A stretch of DNA of 64,000 bases, from NCBI RefSeq assembly GCF_900103325.1, contig NZ_FMXM01000005.1:1-64000 (forward strand), given 5' to 3'. The notes beneath the pieces were generated by a model that saw only the letters and a program-made list of their open reading frames with translations, ran no database searches and had not been told where the DNA came from. Positions 1-10,122 of the stretch are shown piece by piece; position 1 is the first letter of the stretch; every line of letters starts with the position of its first letter. The position numbers were made by a program, and so were the translations under genes. The stretch is from Mesorhizobium qingshengii. GTDB lineage: Bacteria > Pseudomonadota > Alphaproteobacteria > Rhizobiales > Rhizobiaceae.

Positions 1-1377
1 CTGATCGGCGTCCAGGCGCTCGGCATGGGGCTCGGCACGCTGATTCGCCGTCTCGGCGCCGGGCCCGATATCGTCACCGGGCATGATTTCCGCTCCTATT
101 CGCTTTCGATCAAGCTGGCGCTGGTCTGCGGGCTGATGGCCGCCGGCGCGCGGGTGAGGGATGTCGGCCTGGCTTTGTCGCCGATGGCCTACTTCGCCCA
201 GTTCGCCCTCGACACGCCTTCGGTCGCCATGGTCACGGCCTCGCACAACGAGAATGGCTGGACCGGTGTCAAGATGGGCGCGGCGCGGCCGCTGACCTTC
301 GGCCCCGAGGAGATGAGCGCGCTGAAGGCGATCGTGCTGTCAGGCGATTTCGACCTTGCCGGTGGTGGCTCCTATGATTTCGTCCGCGATTTTCGCGCGA
401 CCTATCTCGACGATCTGACCCGGGACAAGCGCATCGCGCGAAAGCTGAAGGTGGTCGCCGCCTGCGGCAACGGCACCGCTGGCGCCTTTGCGCCGGAGGC
501 ACTGGAGCGCATCGGCTGCGAAGTGGTCCCGCTCGATGTCGAACTCGACCACACCTTTCCCCGCTACAACCCCAACCCCGAGGACATGCAGATGCTGCAT
601 GCCATCAGGGACAAGGTGCTGGAGACCGGGGCCGATGTCGGCCTTGGTTTCGATGGCGACGGCGACCGCTGCGGTGTCGTCGACAATGAGGGCAACGAGA
701 TCTTCGCCGACAAGGTCGGCGTCATGCTCGCACGCGACATCTCCAGCCAGCTTCCGGGCTCGACCTTCGTCGTCGACGTCAAGTCGACCGGGCTGTTCAA
801 CACCGACAGCGTGCTGCGTGCCAATGGCGCCGTCACCGACTATTGGAAGACCGGCCACTCCTACATCAAGCGCCGCGTCGCCGAGCTCGGCGCCGTCGCC
901 GGTTTCGAGAAGTCCGGCCATTTCTTCTTCAACCCGCCGATCGGGCGCGGCTATGACGACGGGTTGGTCACCGCCATCGCCATCTGCCAGATGCTGGATC
1001 GCAACCCGGGCAGCTCGATGGCCGACCTCTACCGCGCGCTGCCGCTGACCTTCGGTACGCCGACGATGTCGCCGCATTGCGCGGACGATGTGAAGTATGG
1101 CGTGGTCGAGCGGGTGGTTTCCGATTTTCAGGCCATGAAGCGGGATGGCGCCAGTTTCGCCGGCCAGAAAATATCAGACCTCATCACCGTCAACGGCGTG
1201 CGTGTCGTCGCCGAGGATGGCACCTGGGGGCTGGTGCGCGCCTCGTCGAACAAGCCGGAACTCGTCGTGGTCGTCGAAAGCCCGGTTTCATCAGAGCGTC
1301 GCCGGCAGATGTTCGATGCCGTCGACGCCGTGCTGCGCCGCAGCCCGGAAGTCGGCGCCTACAACCAGACTTTCTGA
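1..1377 (+). CDS. Phosphomannomutase/phosphoglucomutase, 5' end outside the window
   Basis: Interconverts hexose-6-phosphate and hexose-1-phosphate in the cytoplasm, here probably mannose-6-P to mannose-1-P. The reading frame is open from base 1, so the start codon lies upstream; the first in-window ATG at 25 is internal. Visible motifs are the phosphoserine loop TASHNENG (about residue 82 of the in-window protein), the metal-binding loop GFDGDGDR, the sugar-binding EKSGHFFF and the C-terminal phosphate-binding loop VRASSNKPE. This is the four-domain alpha-D-phosphohexomutase layout. The next gene starts 20 nt downstream and makes GDP-mannose, which supports the mannose assignment and cotranscription. 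Whether it also accepts glucose phosphates cannot be told from sequence. Confidence 0.92.
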   Translation: MIGVQALGMGLGTLIRRLGAGPDIVTGHDFRSYSLSIKLALVCGLMAAGARVRDVGLALSPMAYFAQFALDTPSVAMVTASHNENGWTGVKMGAARPLTFGPEEMSALKAIVLSGDFDLAGGGSYDFVRDFRATYLDDLTRDKRIARKLKVVAACGNGTAGAFAPEALERIGCEVVPLDVELDHTFPRYNPNPEDMQMLHAIRDKVLETGADVGLGFDGDGDRCGVVDNEGNEIFADKVGVMLARDISSQLPGSTFVVDVKSTGLFNTDSVLRANGAVTDYWKTGHSYIKRRVAELGAVAGFEKSGHFFFNPPIGRGYDDGLVTAIAICQMLDRNPGSSMADLYRALPLTFGTPTMSPHCADDVKYGVVERVVSDFQAMKRDGASFAGQKISDLITVNGVRVVAEDGTWGLVRASSNKPELVVVVESPVSSERRRQMFDAVDAVLRRSPEVGAYNQTF

Positions 1378-1397
1378 CAGTGGAAGATGCGGGAATC

Positions 1398-3638
1398 ATG
1401 ACCGAGCGGATCGTCAGTTTTGTCATGAGCGGCGGCGTCGGCTCGCGGCTTTGGCCGCTGTCGCGCGAGGATAATCCCAAGCAGTTCCATGATTTTTCCG
1501 GCGATGGCTCGATGCTGGCCAAGACACTGCGTCGGCTGGCGGCAAGGCCGGAAGGCGAAACGCCGATCTTCCTGATCGCCTCGGAGCGCCATGCCGATCG
1601 CGTCCATGCCGACCTTGCCGGCCTCGATCTCGCCGGTGGTGGTCCGCTGTTCGAACCGATCGGCCGCAACACCGCCGGCGCCGTCGCGCTGGCGACGCTG
1701 CGCACTTTGTCCGAATTCGGCGACAGCCTGGTGCTGGTGGTGCCGTCGGACCATGAGATCGCCACCGCGCGCCAATTCTGGCAGAGCGTCGAGGCAGGTG
1801 CCGAGGCGGCGCGCGCCGGCCGGCTGGTGGTGTTCGGCATCAAGCCGACACAGCCCGAGACCGGCTATGGCTATATCGAGGTCGCAGCCGAAAGCGGCGG
1901 CACCTTCGACGTGTCGCGCTTTGTCGAAAAGCCGGACCTTGCCACCGCGCAGAGCTATCTCCAGGCCGGAAATTTCTATTGGAACACCGGTATTTTCCTG
2001 TTTCGGGCTGGCGCCATGCGCGACGCCTTCGCGGCTTTCCAGCCCGACATCTGGCAGGCCACCGAGGCCGCCTACAAGGCGGCGACGTCGGATCTCTCCG
2101 GCCTCTACATGCCGCTGGAACTCTACGCCGCCATCCCGTCGAACTCGATCGACTACGCCATCATGGAGCAGGCAAAAGGCATCGCCATGGTGCCGGCCGG
2201 CTTCCGCTGGAACGATCTCGGCTCCTGGCAGTCGCTGCTCGATGTCGGCCCCGCCGATGACCAGGGCAATGTCATTGTCGGCGATGTCGTCGCCATCGAT
2301 TGCGAAAACTCCTACATCCGTAGCGATGGCCGCTTGCTGTCGGCGATCGGCATGAAGGACGTCGCCATCGTCTCCACCGCCGACGCCACTTTCGTCGCAC
2401 CGGTCAGCCACAGCCAACACGTCAAGAAGATCGTCGAGCAGCTTGAAAAGTCGGGCCGGCTGGAAACCCGGTTCACGCCCGCGCATGACCGCGTCATCGA
2501 AAGCGGCGCTTGGCGGCGGCGCGTGCATCACTGGCTATTCCAGGAGACTTTGCCGCTGTGGTCGACATCGGGCGTCGACGAACGCCATGGTGGTTTCCAT
2601 GAGGCATTGGGTTTCGATGCCTCGCCGCTGATGAAGCCGAAGCGCATGCGCACACAGGCGAGGCAGGTCTATGCCTTCGCCGTCGCCAGGGCGCGCGGCT
2701 GGGATGGTCCGGCCGATCGGCTGATCAGCCATGGCATCGAGTTCATGTCCAGGCAGGGCCGCACCGACAATGGCGGCTGGGTGCGCATGCTGAATGTCGA
2801 CGGTTCGGTCGCCGACGCGACCGAGGATGCCTACGATCACTCCTGCGTGCTGTTGGCGCTGGCGCATGCGCATATGTCAGGCCATCCGGATGCCTTGCGG
2901 CTTGGCGAGGAGACCTTCGCCTTTCTCGATGCGCATCTCGAGGATCATCGCATGACCGGCTTCCTGGAAACGTCCGACGGCGAAGGCGAGCGGCGCTCCA
3001 ACCCGCACATGCATCTGCTCGAGGCTTTTCTTGCCTGGTATCAGGCGACCGGCGCCCGCGCCCATCTGCGCCGTGCGGCACGCATCATCGACCTCTTCCG
3101 CAGCCATTTCTTCGACCCGGAAAGCTGGACGCTCGGCGAGTATTTCGATGCTGAATGGAAACCGGCTGCCGGCGAGAAGGGCAACTGGACCGAGCCCGGC
3201 CACCATTTCGAATGGGCCTCGCTGCTGGTCGATTTCGCCGGGCGCAGCGGCCAGGCCGAACTGAGCGGCTTCGCCAGGAAACTCTATGCGTCGGCCATCG
3301 CCAATGGCCTCAACCGCGCCACCGGCCTTGCCTATGGTGCCGTCTCTAGGCAGGGCCTGCCGCTCGACCTGATATCACGCAGCTGGCCGCAGGCCGAAGC
3401 GGTCAAGGCGGCGATTGCGCTCGACGCTTCAGGCGGCCCCGACCTCAAGCCCGAGATCGAAGCCCGCGTCGGCCGCCTGTTCCGCTGGCACATCGACCCG
3501 GCGCCGCTCGGCCTGTGGATCGATCGCATCGACGAACGCGGCCGCTCGCTGGCGACGGAAGTTCCGGCCAGCATCTTCTATCACCTGGTCTGCGCGCTGA
3601 CCCAGTATCTGGATGGGACGGCGGAGAAGGTGGGGTAG
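1398..3638 (+). CDS. Mannose-1-phosphate guanylyltransferase fused to an AGE-type isomerase
   Basis: A 746-aa fusion. Residues 1 to about 350 are a nucleotidyltransferase making GDP-mannose: the signature SGGVGSRLWPLSRE lies near the N-terminus, followed by FVEKPD, WNTGIF, SNSIDYAIMEQ and FRWNDLGSW. Residues about 370-746 resemble the N-acylglucosamine 2-epimerase/mannose isomerase (alpha/alpha)6 barrel, with HMHLLEAF, NWTEPGHHFEWA and the late RSWPQAEAVKA. Most bifunctional guanylyltransferases carry a cupin isomerase instead. The start ATG at 1398 was chosen because the family signature begins there; the frame runs open further upstream inside the mutase gene. With that mutase it could take fructose-6-P to GDP-mannose for exopolysaccharide or LPS. 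Isomerase activity of the C-terminal half is inferred from family membership. Confidence 0.9.
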   Translation: MTERIVSFVMSGGVGSRLWPLSREDNPKQFHDFSGDGSMLAKTLRRLAARPEGETPIFLIASERHADRVHADLAGLDLAGGGPLFEPIGRNTAGAVALATLRTLSEFGDSLVLVVPSDHEIATARQFWQSVEAGAEAARAGRLVVFGIKPTQPETGYGYIEVAAESGGTFDVSRFVEKPDLATAQSYLQAGNFYWNTGIFLFRAGAMRDAFAAFQPDIWQATEAAYKAATSDLSGLYMPLELYAAIPSNSIDYAIMEQAKGIAMVPAGFRWNDLGSWQSLLDVGPADDQGNVIVGDVVAIDCENSYIRSDGRLLSAIGMKDVAIVSTADATFVAPVSHSQHVKKIVEQLEKSGRLETRFTPAHDRVIESGAWRRRVHHWLFQETLPLWSTSGVDERHGGFHEALGFDASPLMKPKRMRTQARQVYAFAVARARGWDGPADRLISHGIEFMSRQGRTDNGGWVRMLNVDGSVADATEDAYDHSCVLLALAHAHMSGHPDALRLGEETFAFLDAHLEDHRMTGFLETSDGEGERRSNPHMHLLEAFLAWYQATGARAHLRRAARIIDLFRSHFFDPESWTLGEYFDAEWKPAAGEKGNWTEPGHHFEWASLLVDFAGRSGQAELSGFARKLYASAIANGLNRATGLAYGAVSRQGLPLDLISRSWPQAEAVKAAIALDASGGPDLKPEIEARVGRLFRWHIDPAPLGLWIDRIDERGRSLATEVPASIFYHLVCALTQYLDGTAEKVG

Positions 3639-3644
3639 ACCGGC

Positions 3645-5108
3645 TCAGTAAGGCGCCGCCACATCCCCAGTCTCGACATAGATCGACTTCAGTTGCGAAT
3701 AGAGCGCCAGCGCGGCAAGCGAATTCTCGCGCCCGATGCCCGACTGTTTGAAGCCGCCGAACGGAATTTCCACCGGCGTCAGATTGTAGGCGTTGATCCA
3801 GCAGGTGCCGGCCTGCAACTCGGCGATGATGCGATGGGCGCGCGACAGGTCGCGCGTGAACACACCTGCGGCAAGGCCGAACTCGGTGTCGTTGGCGCGG
3901 TCGATCACCTCGTCCTCGCCGTCGAATTTCAGCACGCTCATCACCGGCCCGAAAATCTCCTCCCGAGCGATGCGCATCGTGTCGGTGACGCCGGTGAACA
4001 CCGTCGGTTCGACGAAGAAGCCGCCCTGGAAACCCTGCAGCGAAGGCACGTTGCCGCCGCAAGCGAGCGTCGCGCCATCCTGCTTTCCGATCCCGATATA
4101 GCCGACGACCTTGTCGTGCTGCGCCTTCGACACCAGCGGCCCCATCTGGGTTTCGGGGTCGAGCGGATCACCGATACGGATTTTCTTCGTCCGCTCGATA
4201 AGGCGTTCCACGAAGCGGGCGTGAATGCCGCTCTGCACGAAGACGCGCGTACCGTTGGAGCAGATCTGGCCGGTTGAATAGAAATTGCCGAGCATGGCGC
4301 CGCCAATGGCGTTCTCGAGGTCGGCGTCGTCGAAGACGATCAGCGGCGACTTGCCGCCGAGTTCCATCGTCGCGTGCTTCATCTTCGAGCCGGCAAGCGA
4401 CAGCACCTTGCGGCCGGTCGGCACCGAGCCGGTCACCGAAACCTTGGCGACGACATCATGTCCGACAAGCCCGGCGCCGACATCGCCATAGCCTTGCACG
4501 ACGTTGAACAGCCCATCGGGCAGGCCGGCCTCGCTGTAGATCTCGGCCAGCGCCAGCGCTGAAAGCGGTGTGTTTTCCGATGGCTTGAACACCATGGCGT
4601 TGCCCATGGCGAGTGCCGGGGCTGATTTCCAGCCGGCGATCTGGATCGGGTAGTTCCAGGCGCCGATGCCGACGCAGACGCCGAGCGCTTCGCGTCGGGT
4701 GTAGGCGAAGGGCCCGCCCAGATCGACAGCCTCGCCATTGTAGGCGGCGACCGCGCCGCCGAAATACTCAAGGCAGTCTGCTGCCGACGGCGCGTCCGCC
4801 ACCAGCGTCTCCTGGATCGCCTTGCCGGTGTCGAGCGTTTCGATCCGCGCAAGGTCGGCATTGCGGGCGCGCAATATGTCGGCGGCGCGGCGCAGGATAC
4901 GCCCGCGTTCGACCGGCTTCAGCCGCGCCCAGGCCGGTTGTGCAGCCCGCGCGGCTTCGATGGCGAGTTCCAGCACGTTTGGCGTCGCCGAGCGCAGCAT
5001 GGCGATGGTCTCGCCGGTTGCCGGATAGATGACCGGCAGTGGCGCGCCGCCTTCGTCTTCGATGTAGCGTCCGTTGACGTAGTGCGATGCCGTTGGCTGG
5101 GCGCGCAT
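3645..5108 (-). CDS. betB: Betaine aldehyde dehydrogenase
   Basis: A 487-aa NAD(P)-dependent aldehyde dehydrogenase oxidising betaine aldehyde to glycine betaine, the last step of choline catabolism and osmoprotectant synthesis. The catalytic pair is visible as Glu in MELGGKSP and Cys in [11 protein letters not shown]. The N-terminal part has [20 protein letters not shown] and FKPSENTPL, both typical of BetB. It is the last gene of the minus-strand bet operon, 52 nt after betA, and its stop lies only 6 bp from the convergent stop of the guanylyltransferase gene. Length matches the family. Confidence 0.95.
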   Translation of the reverse strand: MRAQPTASHYVNGRYIEDEGGAPLPVIYPATGETIAMLRSATPNVLELAIEAARAAQPAWARLKPVERGRILRRAADILRARNADLARIETLDTGKAIQETLVADAPSAADCLEYFGGAVAAYNGEAVDLGGPFAYTRREALGVCVGIGAWNYPIQIAGWKSAPALAMGNAMVFKPSENTPLSALALAEIYSEAGLPDGLFNVVQGYGDVGAGLVGHDVVAKVSVTGSVPTGRKVLSLAGSKMKHATMELGGKSPLIVFDDADLENAIGGAMLGNFYSTGQICSNGTRVFVQSGIHARFVERLIERTKKIRIGDPLDPETQMGPLVSKAQHDKVVGYIGIGKQDGATLACGGNVPSLQGFQGGFFVEPTVFTGVTDTMRIAREEIFGPVMSVLKFDGEDEVIDRANDTEFGLAAGVFTRDLSRAHRIIAELQAGTCWINAYNLTPVEIPFGGFKQSGIGRENSLAALALYSQLKSIYVETGDVAAPY

Positions 5109-5160
5109 GGGAGGTCTCCAAATCGTCTTCGCTTGGGCGGAACGTACGCCGGATCATGCT

Positions 5161-6813
5161 CTATCTGTCTGACGCCTGCCAGCGCGGATTGATCCATGGT
5201 TCCTGGTTGGAGGGCGCCAGCGGCGCGCGGCCGAGAATGTGGTCGGATGCCTTTTCGCCGGTCATGATCGACGGCGCATTGAGGTTGCCGTTGGTGACGC
5301 GCGGGAAGATCGAGGAGTCCGCGACCCGCAATCCATGGACACCGATGACCCGGCACTCCGGATCGACGACGCTCATCATATCGTCGGCGCGGCCCATCTT
5401 GCAGGTGCCGCAAGGATGGTAGGCGCTCTCGGCATGGTCGCGAATGAAGACGTCGAGGTCGTCGTCCGACTGCACGTGTGAACCCGGCGAGATTTCCTGG
5501 CCGCGATAGGCGTCGAATGCCTTCTGACCAAAGATCTCGCGGGTTAGGCGGATGCAGTGGCGGAACTCCGTCCAGTCGTCCGGATGCGACATGTAGTTGA
5601 AGCGGATCACCGGCTTCGATTTCGGGTCCGGCGAGCGCAGCGTCACCGAGCCGCGCGACTTCGAGCGCATAGGCCCGACATGCGCCTGGAAGCCATGCGA
5701 CTTGGCCGCCGCCTTGCCGTCATAGCGGACCGCGGCCGGAATGAAGTGGTACTGAATGTCGGGGTAGTCGACGCCGGCACGCGAGCGCACGAAGGCGGCC
5801 GCCTCGAAATGGTTGGTGGCGCCGAGCCCGGACTTGAAGAACAGCCACTGCGCACCGATGAGTGCTTTCGAGAACGGGTTCAGCACCGAGTTCAGCGTGA
5901 TCGGCTGGGTCGATTCCTGCTGGATGTAGAGCTCCATATGGTCCTGCAGGTTGCGGCCGACGCCGGGCCGGTCGGCCACCACGGCAATGCCGTTTTCGCG
6001 CAAATGCTCGGCCGGTCCGATGCCGGACAGCATCAGGATCTTGGGCGAGTTGATCGACGACGCCGCGACGATCACCTCACGTCGCGCCTTAACGACTTGA
6101 ATCTGTTTGTGAGCTTCGATCTCGACGCCGATGGCGCGTTGATTCTCGATGATCACCCGACGGGCAAAGCCCTTGACCAAACTCACGTTTTTGCGCCCGA
6201 GCGCCGGCTTCAGATAGGCGCTCGCCGCCGACCAGCGGCGGCCGCCACGGATGGTCTGCTCCATCGGCCCGAAGCCTTCCTGCTTGGAGCCATTGTAGTC
6301 ATCGGTCAGTTCGAACCCGGCCTGGCGGCCGGCCTCGACGAAGGCGCCGTAGAGCGGATTGCGCCGCGAACCACGCTGCACATGCAGCGGGCCACCGTGA
6401 CCGCGCCAGCCATCCTCGCCGCCGTCCGAATCTTCCATGCGCTTGAAATAGGGGAGCACATCGGCAAAGCCCCAACCGGTCGCACCCTCTTCGGCCCAAT
6501 GGTCGAAGTCACGGGCGTGGCCGCGCACATAGACCATGCCGTTGATCGAGGATGAGCCGCCGATCACCTTGCCGCGCGGCGTCGCCAGCACACGGCCGCC
6601 GAGATGCGGCTCCGGTTCACTGGCAAAGCCCCAGTCGTAGAGGCTCATGTTGAGCGGGATCGACAGCGCCGACGGCATCTGGATCAGCGGCCCGATATCG
6701 GAGCCGCCGAATTCGACGACGATCACCGAATGCTTGCCGTCTTCCGACAGGCGGTAGGCCATGGCCGAGCCGGCCGAGCCAGAGCCGATAATGACAAAGT
6801 CCGCTTCAAGCAT
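5161..6813 (-). CDS. betA: Choline dehydrogenase (GMC flavoprotein)
   Basis: A 550-aa glucose-methanol-choline oxidoreductase oxidising choline to betaine aldehyde, usually at the inner membrane. An N-terminal FAD-binding Rossmann motif ([15 protein letters not shown]) starts at about residue 7. GMC signatures follow ([15 protein letters not shown] and [15 protein letters not shown]), and the C-terminal active-site region contains HPCGTCKMG. The start overlaps the stop of the upstream dehydratase gene by 8 nt, suggesting translational coupling. In the choline-sulfate operons I know, betA sits directly with betB and betC; here a dehydratase gene separates betC from betA. Confidence 0.94.
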   Translation of the reverse strand: MLEADFVIIGSGSAGSAMAYRLSEDGKHSVIVVEFGGSDIGPLIQMPSALSIPLNMSLYDWGFASEPEPHLGGRVLATPRGKVIGGSSSINGMVYVRGHARDFDHWAEEGATGWGFADVLPYFKRMEDSDGGEDGWRGHGGPLHVQRGSRRNPLYGAFVEAGRQAGFELTDDYNGSKQEGFGPMEQTIRGGRRWSAASAYLKPALGRKNVSLVKGFARRVIIENQRAIGVEIEAHKQIQVVKARREVIVAASSINSPKILMLSGIGPAEHLRENGIAVVADRPGVGRNLQDHMELYIQQESTQPITLNSVLNPFSKALIGAQWLFFKSGLGATNHFEAAAFVRSRAGVDYPDIQYHFIPAAVRYDGKAAAKSHGFQAHVGPMRSKSRGSVTLRSPDPKSKPVIRFNYMSHPDDWTEFRHCIRLTREIFGQKAFDAYRGQEISPGSHVQSDDDLDVFIRDHAESAYHPCGTCKMGRADDMMSVVDPECRVIGVHGLRVADSSIFPRVTNGNLNAPSIMTGEKASDHILGRAPLAPSNQEPWINPRWQASDR

Positions 6814-7810
6814 GGTTCATATGCGCCATAAAATCGGCGAGCGAAACGTTGCCGCCGGTTGCCACTACAAGGACGGTCTTGCCCTTCACATCCACCTTGC
6901 CGCCGAGCAGTGCCGCCAGCGACGCGGCACCCGACGGTTCGAGCACCAGCTTCATCCGCTCGAAGGCGATCCGCATGGCGCGCCGCACCGATTGATCGTC
7001 GACGGTGATGCCGCGAACACCCGCGGTCTTGACCGCGGCGAACGGTGCGTCGCCTGGCCGTCGCGACATCAGCCCGTCGCAGATCGACTTCGGGCCGATC
7101 GGCATCGTCTCGATGCTGCCGTGCGCCAGCGAGGAGCCCATGCCATTGAAACCTTCCGGCTCGACGCCGATAATTTCAGTGGCGGGCGACAAATAGTGGA
7201 AGGCGAGCGAAACGCCGCCGATCAGCCCGCCACCCCCGACCGAGCAAAACAAAAGGTCCGCCTTGGCGTTCTTGGCTTCAAGCTGGTCGAGCGCTTCGAG
7301 GCCGGCGCCCCCCTGGCCGGCGACGATCTCGGGATCGTCGAACGGATGCAGCAAGGCCAGACCTTCGGTCTCCGCGATCTCGCGTGCCTTGGCGGCGGCG
7401 ACTTCCTCACGCGCGCGCTCGCCGTGGTCGGTGAGCACGACGCGGGCGCCATAACCTGCGGTGGCGTCGCGCTTGGCGGCCGGTGCGTCGATCGGCATGA
7501 CGATGGTAACGGGAATGCCAAGCGCCTGGCCGGCAGCCGCCAGCCCTTGCGCGAAATTGCCGGAGGAATAGGCAACGACGCCCTTCTTTGCTTCGTCAGA
7601 TGAAAGCTGCTTCAGGCGCCAGTAGGCGCCACGAACCTTGAACGAGCCAGCCCATTGCAGCGATTCCGGCTTGATGAAGACGCGGGCCGCGCCGGTCTCC
7701 CTGGCCAAGGCTGCCGATTCCAGTAGCGGCGTGATCTGCGTCGCCCGGGAAGTGACGGCATAGGCCTGCTTGAGATGGTCTAGGGAGGGGACGAGAAGGT
7801 CGGTCATCAT
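6806..7810 (-). CDS. PLP-dependent threonine/serine dehydratase-like protein
   Basis: A 334-aa fold-type II PLP enzyme of the threonine dehydratase/serine racemase group. The PLP lysine is in GSFKVRGAY (about residue 57), and the glycine-rich cofactor loop is [11 protein letters not shown]. It lacks the C-terminal ACT regulatory domain of biosynthetic IlvA, so it is the short catabolic type. It lies inside the bet operon: the ATGATGA at the start overlaps the betC stop, and its own stop overlaps the betA start. Tight coupling suggests a role in the same pathway or in using the serine or glycine formed when betaine is demethylated. The related EutB proteins of ectoine catabolism are another possibility. 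The true substrate is unknown. Confidence 0.85.
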   Translation of the reverse strand: MMTDLLVPSLDHLKQAYAVTSRATQITPLLESAALARETGAARVFIKPESLQWAGSFKVRGAYWRLKQLSSDEAKKGVVAYSSGNFAQGLAAAGQALGIPVTIVMPIDAPAAKRDATAGYGARVVLTDHGERAREEVAAAKAREIAETEGLALLHPFDDPEIVAGQGGAGLEALDQLEAKNAKADLLFCSVGGGGLIGGVSLAFHYLSPATEIIGVEPEGFNGMGSSLAHGSIETMPIGPKSICDGLMSRRPGDAPFAAVKTAGVRGITVDDQSVRRAMRIAFERMKLVLEPSGAASLAALLGGKVDVKGKTVLVVATGGNVSLADFMAHMNHA

Positions 7811-9327
7811 TCGCCTCGCGGAAACCGCTTCTGCTCTTCGAGCACGTTGAGATCCATATGATTGCGCATGTAGCGTTCCGAGGCCTTCTGCAGTGGCTGG
7901 AACTCCCAGGGGTAGTGCGTGCCGTTGCGCAACGCCGGATAGACCACCCAGCGGCGGGCCTGGCTGGCGCGCACGGCGGCGTCGAAGCCAGCCATGTCCC
8001 AGCGCGCCCGGACCTTTGTCATGAAAGCCGTCACCAGATCGGCATGCGCCGGATCGGTGGCGAGATTGCTCAACTCATGCGGGTCGGCATCGACGTCATA
8101 GAGTTGTGGCGGATCGATTTCGCAATGGACGAATTTGTAACGGCCGTCGCGGATCGCCACCAGGGGTGCGTTGGAGCCTTCGGCCGCATATTCCATCAGC
8201 ACCGGCGCGGTGCGCTGCTTGCCATCGAGCAGGGGCAGCAGCGACTGGCCGTCGGTCCAGGGCGCAATCGCGCTCATGTCGATGCCGGCGAGATCGCACA
8301 GCGTTGGCGTCACGTCGAGATTGGAGACCGGCGCCTCGACCAGGCCGGCCGGCACGCCCTTGCCGGTGATCATCAGCGGCACCCGCGCCGAACCCTCGAA
8401 GAAGCACATCTTGAACCACAGGCCACGCTCGCCGAGCATGTCGCCGTGATCCGAGCAGAACAGGATGATGGTGTCGTCGAGCATGCGGGTGCGTTCCAGC
8501 ACCGACAGCAATTCACCGACCTTGTCGTCGAGATAGGAGATGTTGGCGAAGTAGCCGCGCCGCGAACGACGGATCTGTTCGGCCGTGATGTCGAAGCTGT
8601 CATAGTCGCTGGCTCGATAGAGCCGCTGCGAATGCGGGTCCTGCCTGTCATAGGGGATGAAGCCCACTTCGGGCTCGAGCGCAGGGCAGTCCTCGTAGAG
8701 ATCCCAGTACTGCCGCCGCGCCACATAGGGGTCGTGCGGATGGGTGAAGGAAACGGTCAGGCACCAGGGCCGGTGCGAGGCGTCGTCCGAGACGCGGGCG
8801 AAATCATAGAGTTTTTGCACCGCGTGGAAGGCGACCTCGTCGTCATACTCCATCTGGTTGCTGATCTCGGCGACGCCGGCGCCGGTCACCGAGCCCAGAT
8901 TGTGATACCACCAGTCGATGCGTTCGCCGGGCTTGCGATAGTCGGGCGTCCAGCCGAAATCGGCGGGATAGATGTCGGTGGTCAGCCGTTCCTCGAAGCC
9001 GTGCAACTGGTCCGGTCCGACAAAATGCATCTTGCCCGACAGGCAGGTGTGATAGCCGGCGGCGCGCAGATGATGGGCAAAGGTCGGGATCGACGAGGCG
9101 AACTCGGCGGCGTTGTCATAGACCTCGGTGCGCGACGGCAGTTGGCCGCTCATGAACGAGGCGCGGCCCGGTGCGCACAGTGGCGACGCCGTGTAATTGT
9201 TCTTGAAGCGCGCCGAACGCGCGGCCAGCGCTTTCAGATTTGGAGCGTGAAGAAACGCGGCCGGCCCATCGGGAAAAAAAGTCCCGTTGAGCTGATCGAC
9301 CATGACGATCAGGAAATTGGGTCGCAT
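7807..9327 (-). CDS. betC: Choline-sulfatase
   Basis: A 506-aa type I sulfatase that hydrolyses choline-O-sulfate to choline and sulfate. The sulfatase signature CAPGR places the residue converted to formylglycine at Cys51. Metal-binding residues appear in MVDQLNG near the N-terminus and in the late motif FCSDHGDMLGERG. The C-terminal region with PWEFQPL is typical of BetC. The frame is open further upstream, but the ATG at 9327 gives the canonical N-terminus (MRPNFLIVMVDQ) and leaves a 5-nt gap after betI. It supplies choline to betA and betB downstream. Confidence 0.95.
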   Translation of the reverse strand: MRPNFLIVMVDQLNGTFFPDGPAAFLHAPNLKALAARSARFKNNYTASPLCAPGRASFMSGQLPSRTEVYDNAAEFASSIPTFAHHLRAAGYHTCLSGKMHFVGPDQLHGFEERLTTDIYPADFGWTPDYRKPGERIDWWYHNLGSVTGAGVAEISNQMEYDDEVAFHAVQKLYDFARVSDDASHRPWCLTVSFTHPHDPYVARRQYWDLYEDCPALEPEVGFIPYDRQDPHSQRLYRASDYDSFDITAEQIRRSRRGYFANISYLDDKVGELLSVLERTRMLDDTIILFCSDHGDMLGERGLWFKMCFFEGSARVPLMITGKGVPAGLVEAPVSNLDVTPTLCDLAGIDMSAIAPWTDGQSLLPLLDGKQRTAPVLMEYAAEGSNAPLVAIRDGRYKFVHCEIDPPQLYDVDADPHELSNLATDPAHADLVTAFMTKVRARWDMAGFDAAVRASQARRWVVYPALRNGTHYPWEFQPLQKASERYMRNHMDLNVLEEQKRFPRGE

Positions 9328-9332
9328 CGTTG

Positions 9333-9923
9333 TCACTGTTTGTGCCGCTCGCCGAGTTTGGTTTCGAGATAGTCCTCGACCAGCGCGATCGCGGTCGCGG
9401 CGTCGGGCACGCCGTCCTTCAGCGCGCGCCTGATATAGAGCCCGTCGATCATTGCCGCTGTCGCTTCGGCGACGCGGTCGGCATCGGCTCGCGGCAAGAT
9501 GCCGATCAGGCCGCTCATCAGGTTCGAATGAAGCCGCCGCGCGTAGACCCTGAGCAGCCGTCGCAGCGATGAAGACTTCTGCGCCTCGACATAGAACGCG
9601 AGCCAAGCAGCGATGGTTTCCGGCTGGAACTGGATGTCGGAGAAATTGACGGCCACCACGGCCGAGACACGTTCGCGCGAGGTGCTGGCCGAACCAAGGG
9701 CGCGCAACGTGTCGGCGGTCAACTCGGCCAGGATGTGTCGCATCGTCGCCAGCAGCAATTCGTCCTTGGCGCCGAAATAGTGATGCGCAAGGGCCGATGA
9801 AACGCCGGCGCGCCCGGCGATCTCGGACATGGTCACGTCGAGCGAACCGCGCTCGCCGATCGCCGAGATCGTCGCGTCGATGAGCGCCTTGCGGCGCAGG
9901 GGTTCCATTCCGACTTTCGGCAT
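9333..9923 (-). CDS. betI: TetR-family choline-responsive repressor BetI
   Basis: A 196-aa TetR-type regulator. The N-terminal helix-turn-helix spans about residues 25-50 ([26 protein letters not shown]), followed by the ligand-binding helical domain. The N-terminus ([18 protein letters not shown]) matches the BetI pattern and fixes the start at 9923 although the frame is open further upstream. As first gene of the operon it should repress its own promoter and the downstream bet genes in the absence of choline. A short perfect dyad lies 35 bp upstream of its start. Confidence 0.93.
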   Translation of the reverse strand: MPKVGMEPLRRKALIDATISAIGERGSLDVTMSEIAGRAGVSSALAHHYFGAKDELLLATMRHILAELTADTLRALGSASTSRERVSAVVAVNFSDIQFQPETIAAWLAFYVEAQKSSSLRRLLRVYARRLHSNLMSGLIGILPRADADRVAEATAAMIDGLYIRRALKDGVPDAATAIALVEDYLETKLGERHKQ

Positions 9924-9957
9924 TTTGCTGTGGTCCTTTGAAGCAGGATTATTTTTT

Positions 9958-9971
9958 ATTGACGGGTCAAT
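9958..9971. promoter_or_regulatory. Candidate BetI operator dyad
   Basis: The sequence ATTGAC-GG-GTCAAT is a perfect 6-bp inverted repeat with a 2-bp spacer in an A/T-rich stretch, in the 199-bp divergent region between betI and the thiolase gene. Its position just upstream of betI suits autoregulation by a TetR-type protein. Assignment to BetI is inference. Confidence 0.4.
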
Positions 9972-10122
9972 CAACAAAAAAATTGGTGGTGGCTCGGCCT
10001 GTACCAAGCGATTGTCTGGTTCCGGCTCTTCCCGAAGCGGGCAAGATTGTTTACATTTGAACAATAAACGCGAAGTGCGCCGTGAGCCACATGCTAGGCT
10101 GGCGCCAAGGATGGAGACCGCC

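Noticed and set aside
340..1077. Long open frame on the minus strand inside the phosphomannomutase gene
   Set aside because: The plus strand here has an uninterrupted family match with catalytic motifs. The antisense frame is a codon-bias shadow common in GC-rich DNA.
3445..4062. Minus-strand frame spanning the convergent guanylyltransferase and betB ends
   Set aside because: It is an out-of-frame shadow of betB with a basic, repetitive composition.
7858..9372. 504-codon plus-strand frame over betC
   Set aside because: The minus strand carries the complete choline-sulfatase with its CAPGR motif. The opposite frame has no recognisable domain and low-complexity composition.
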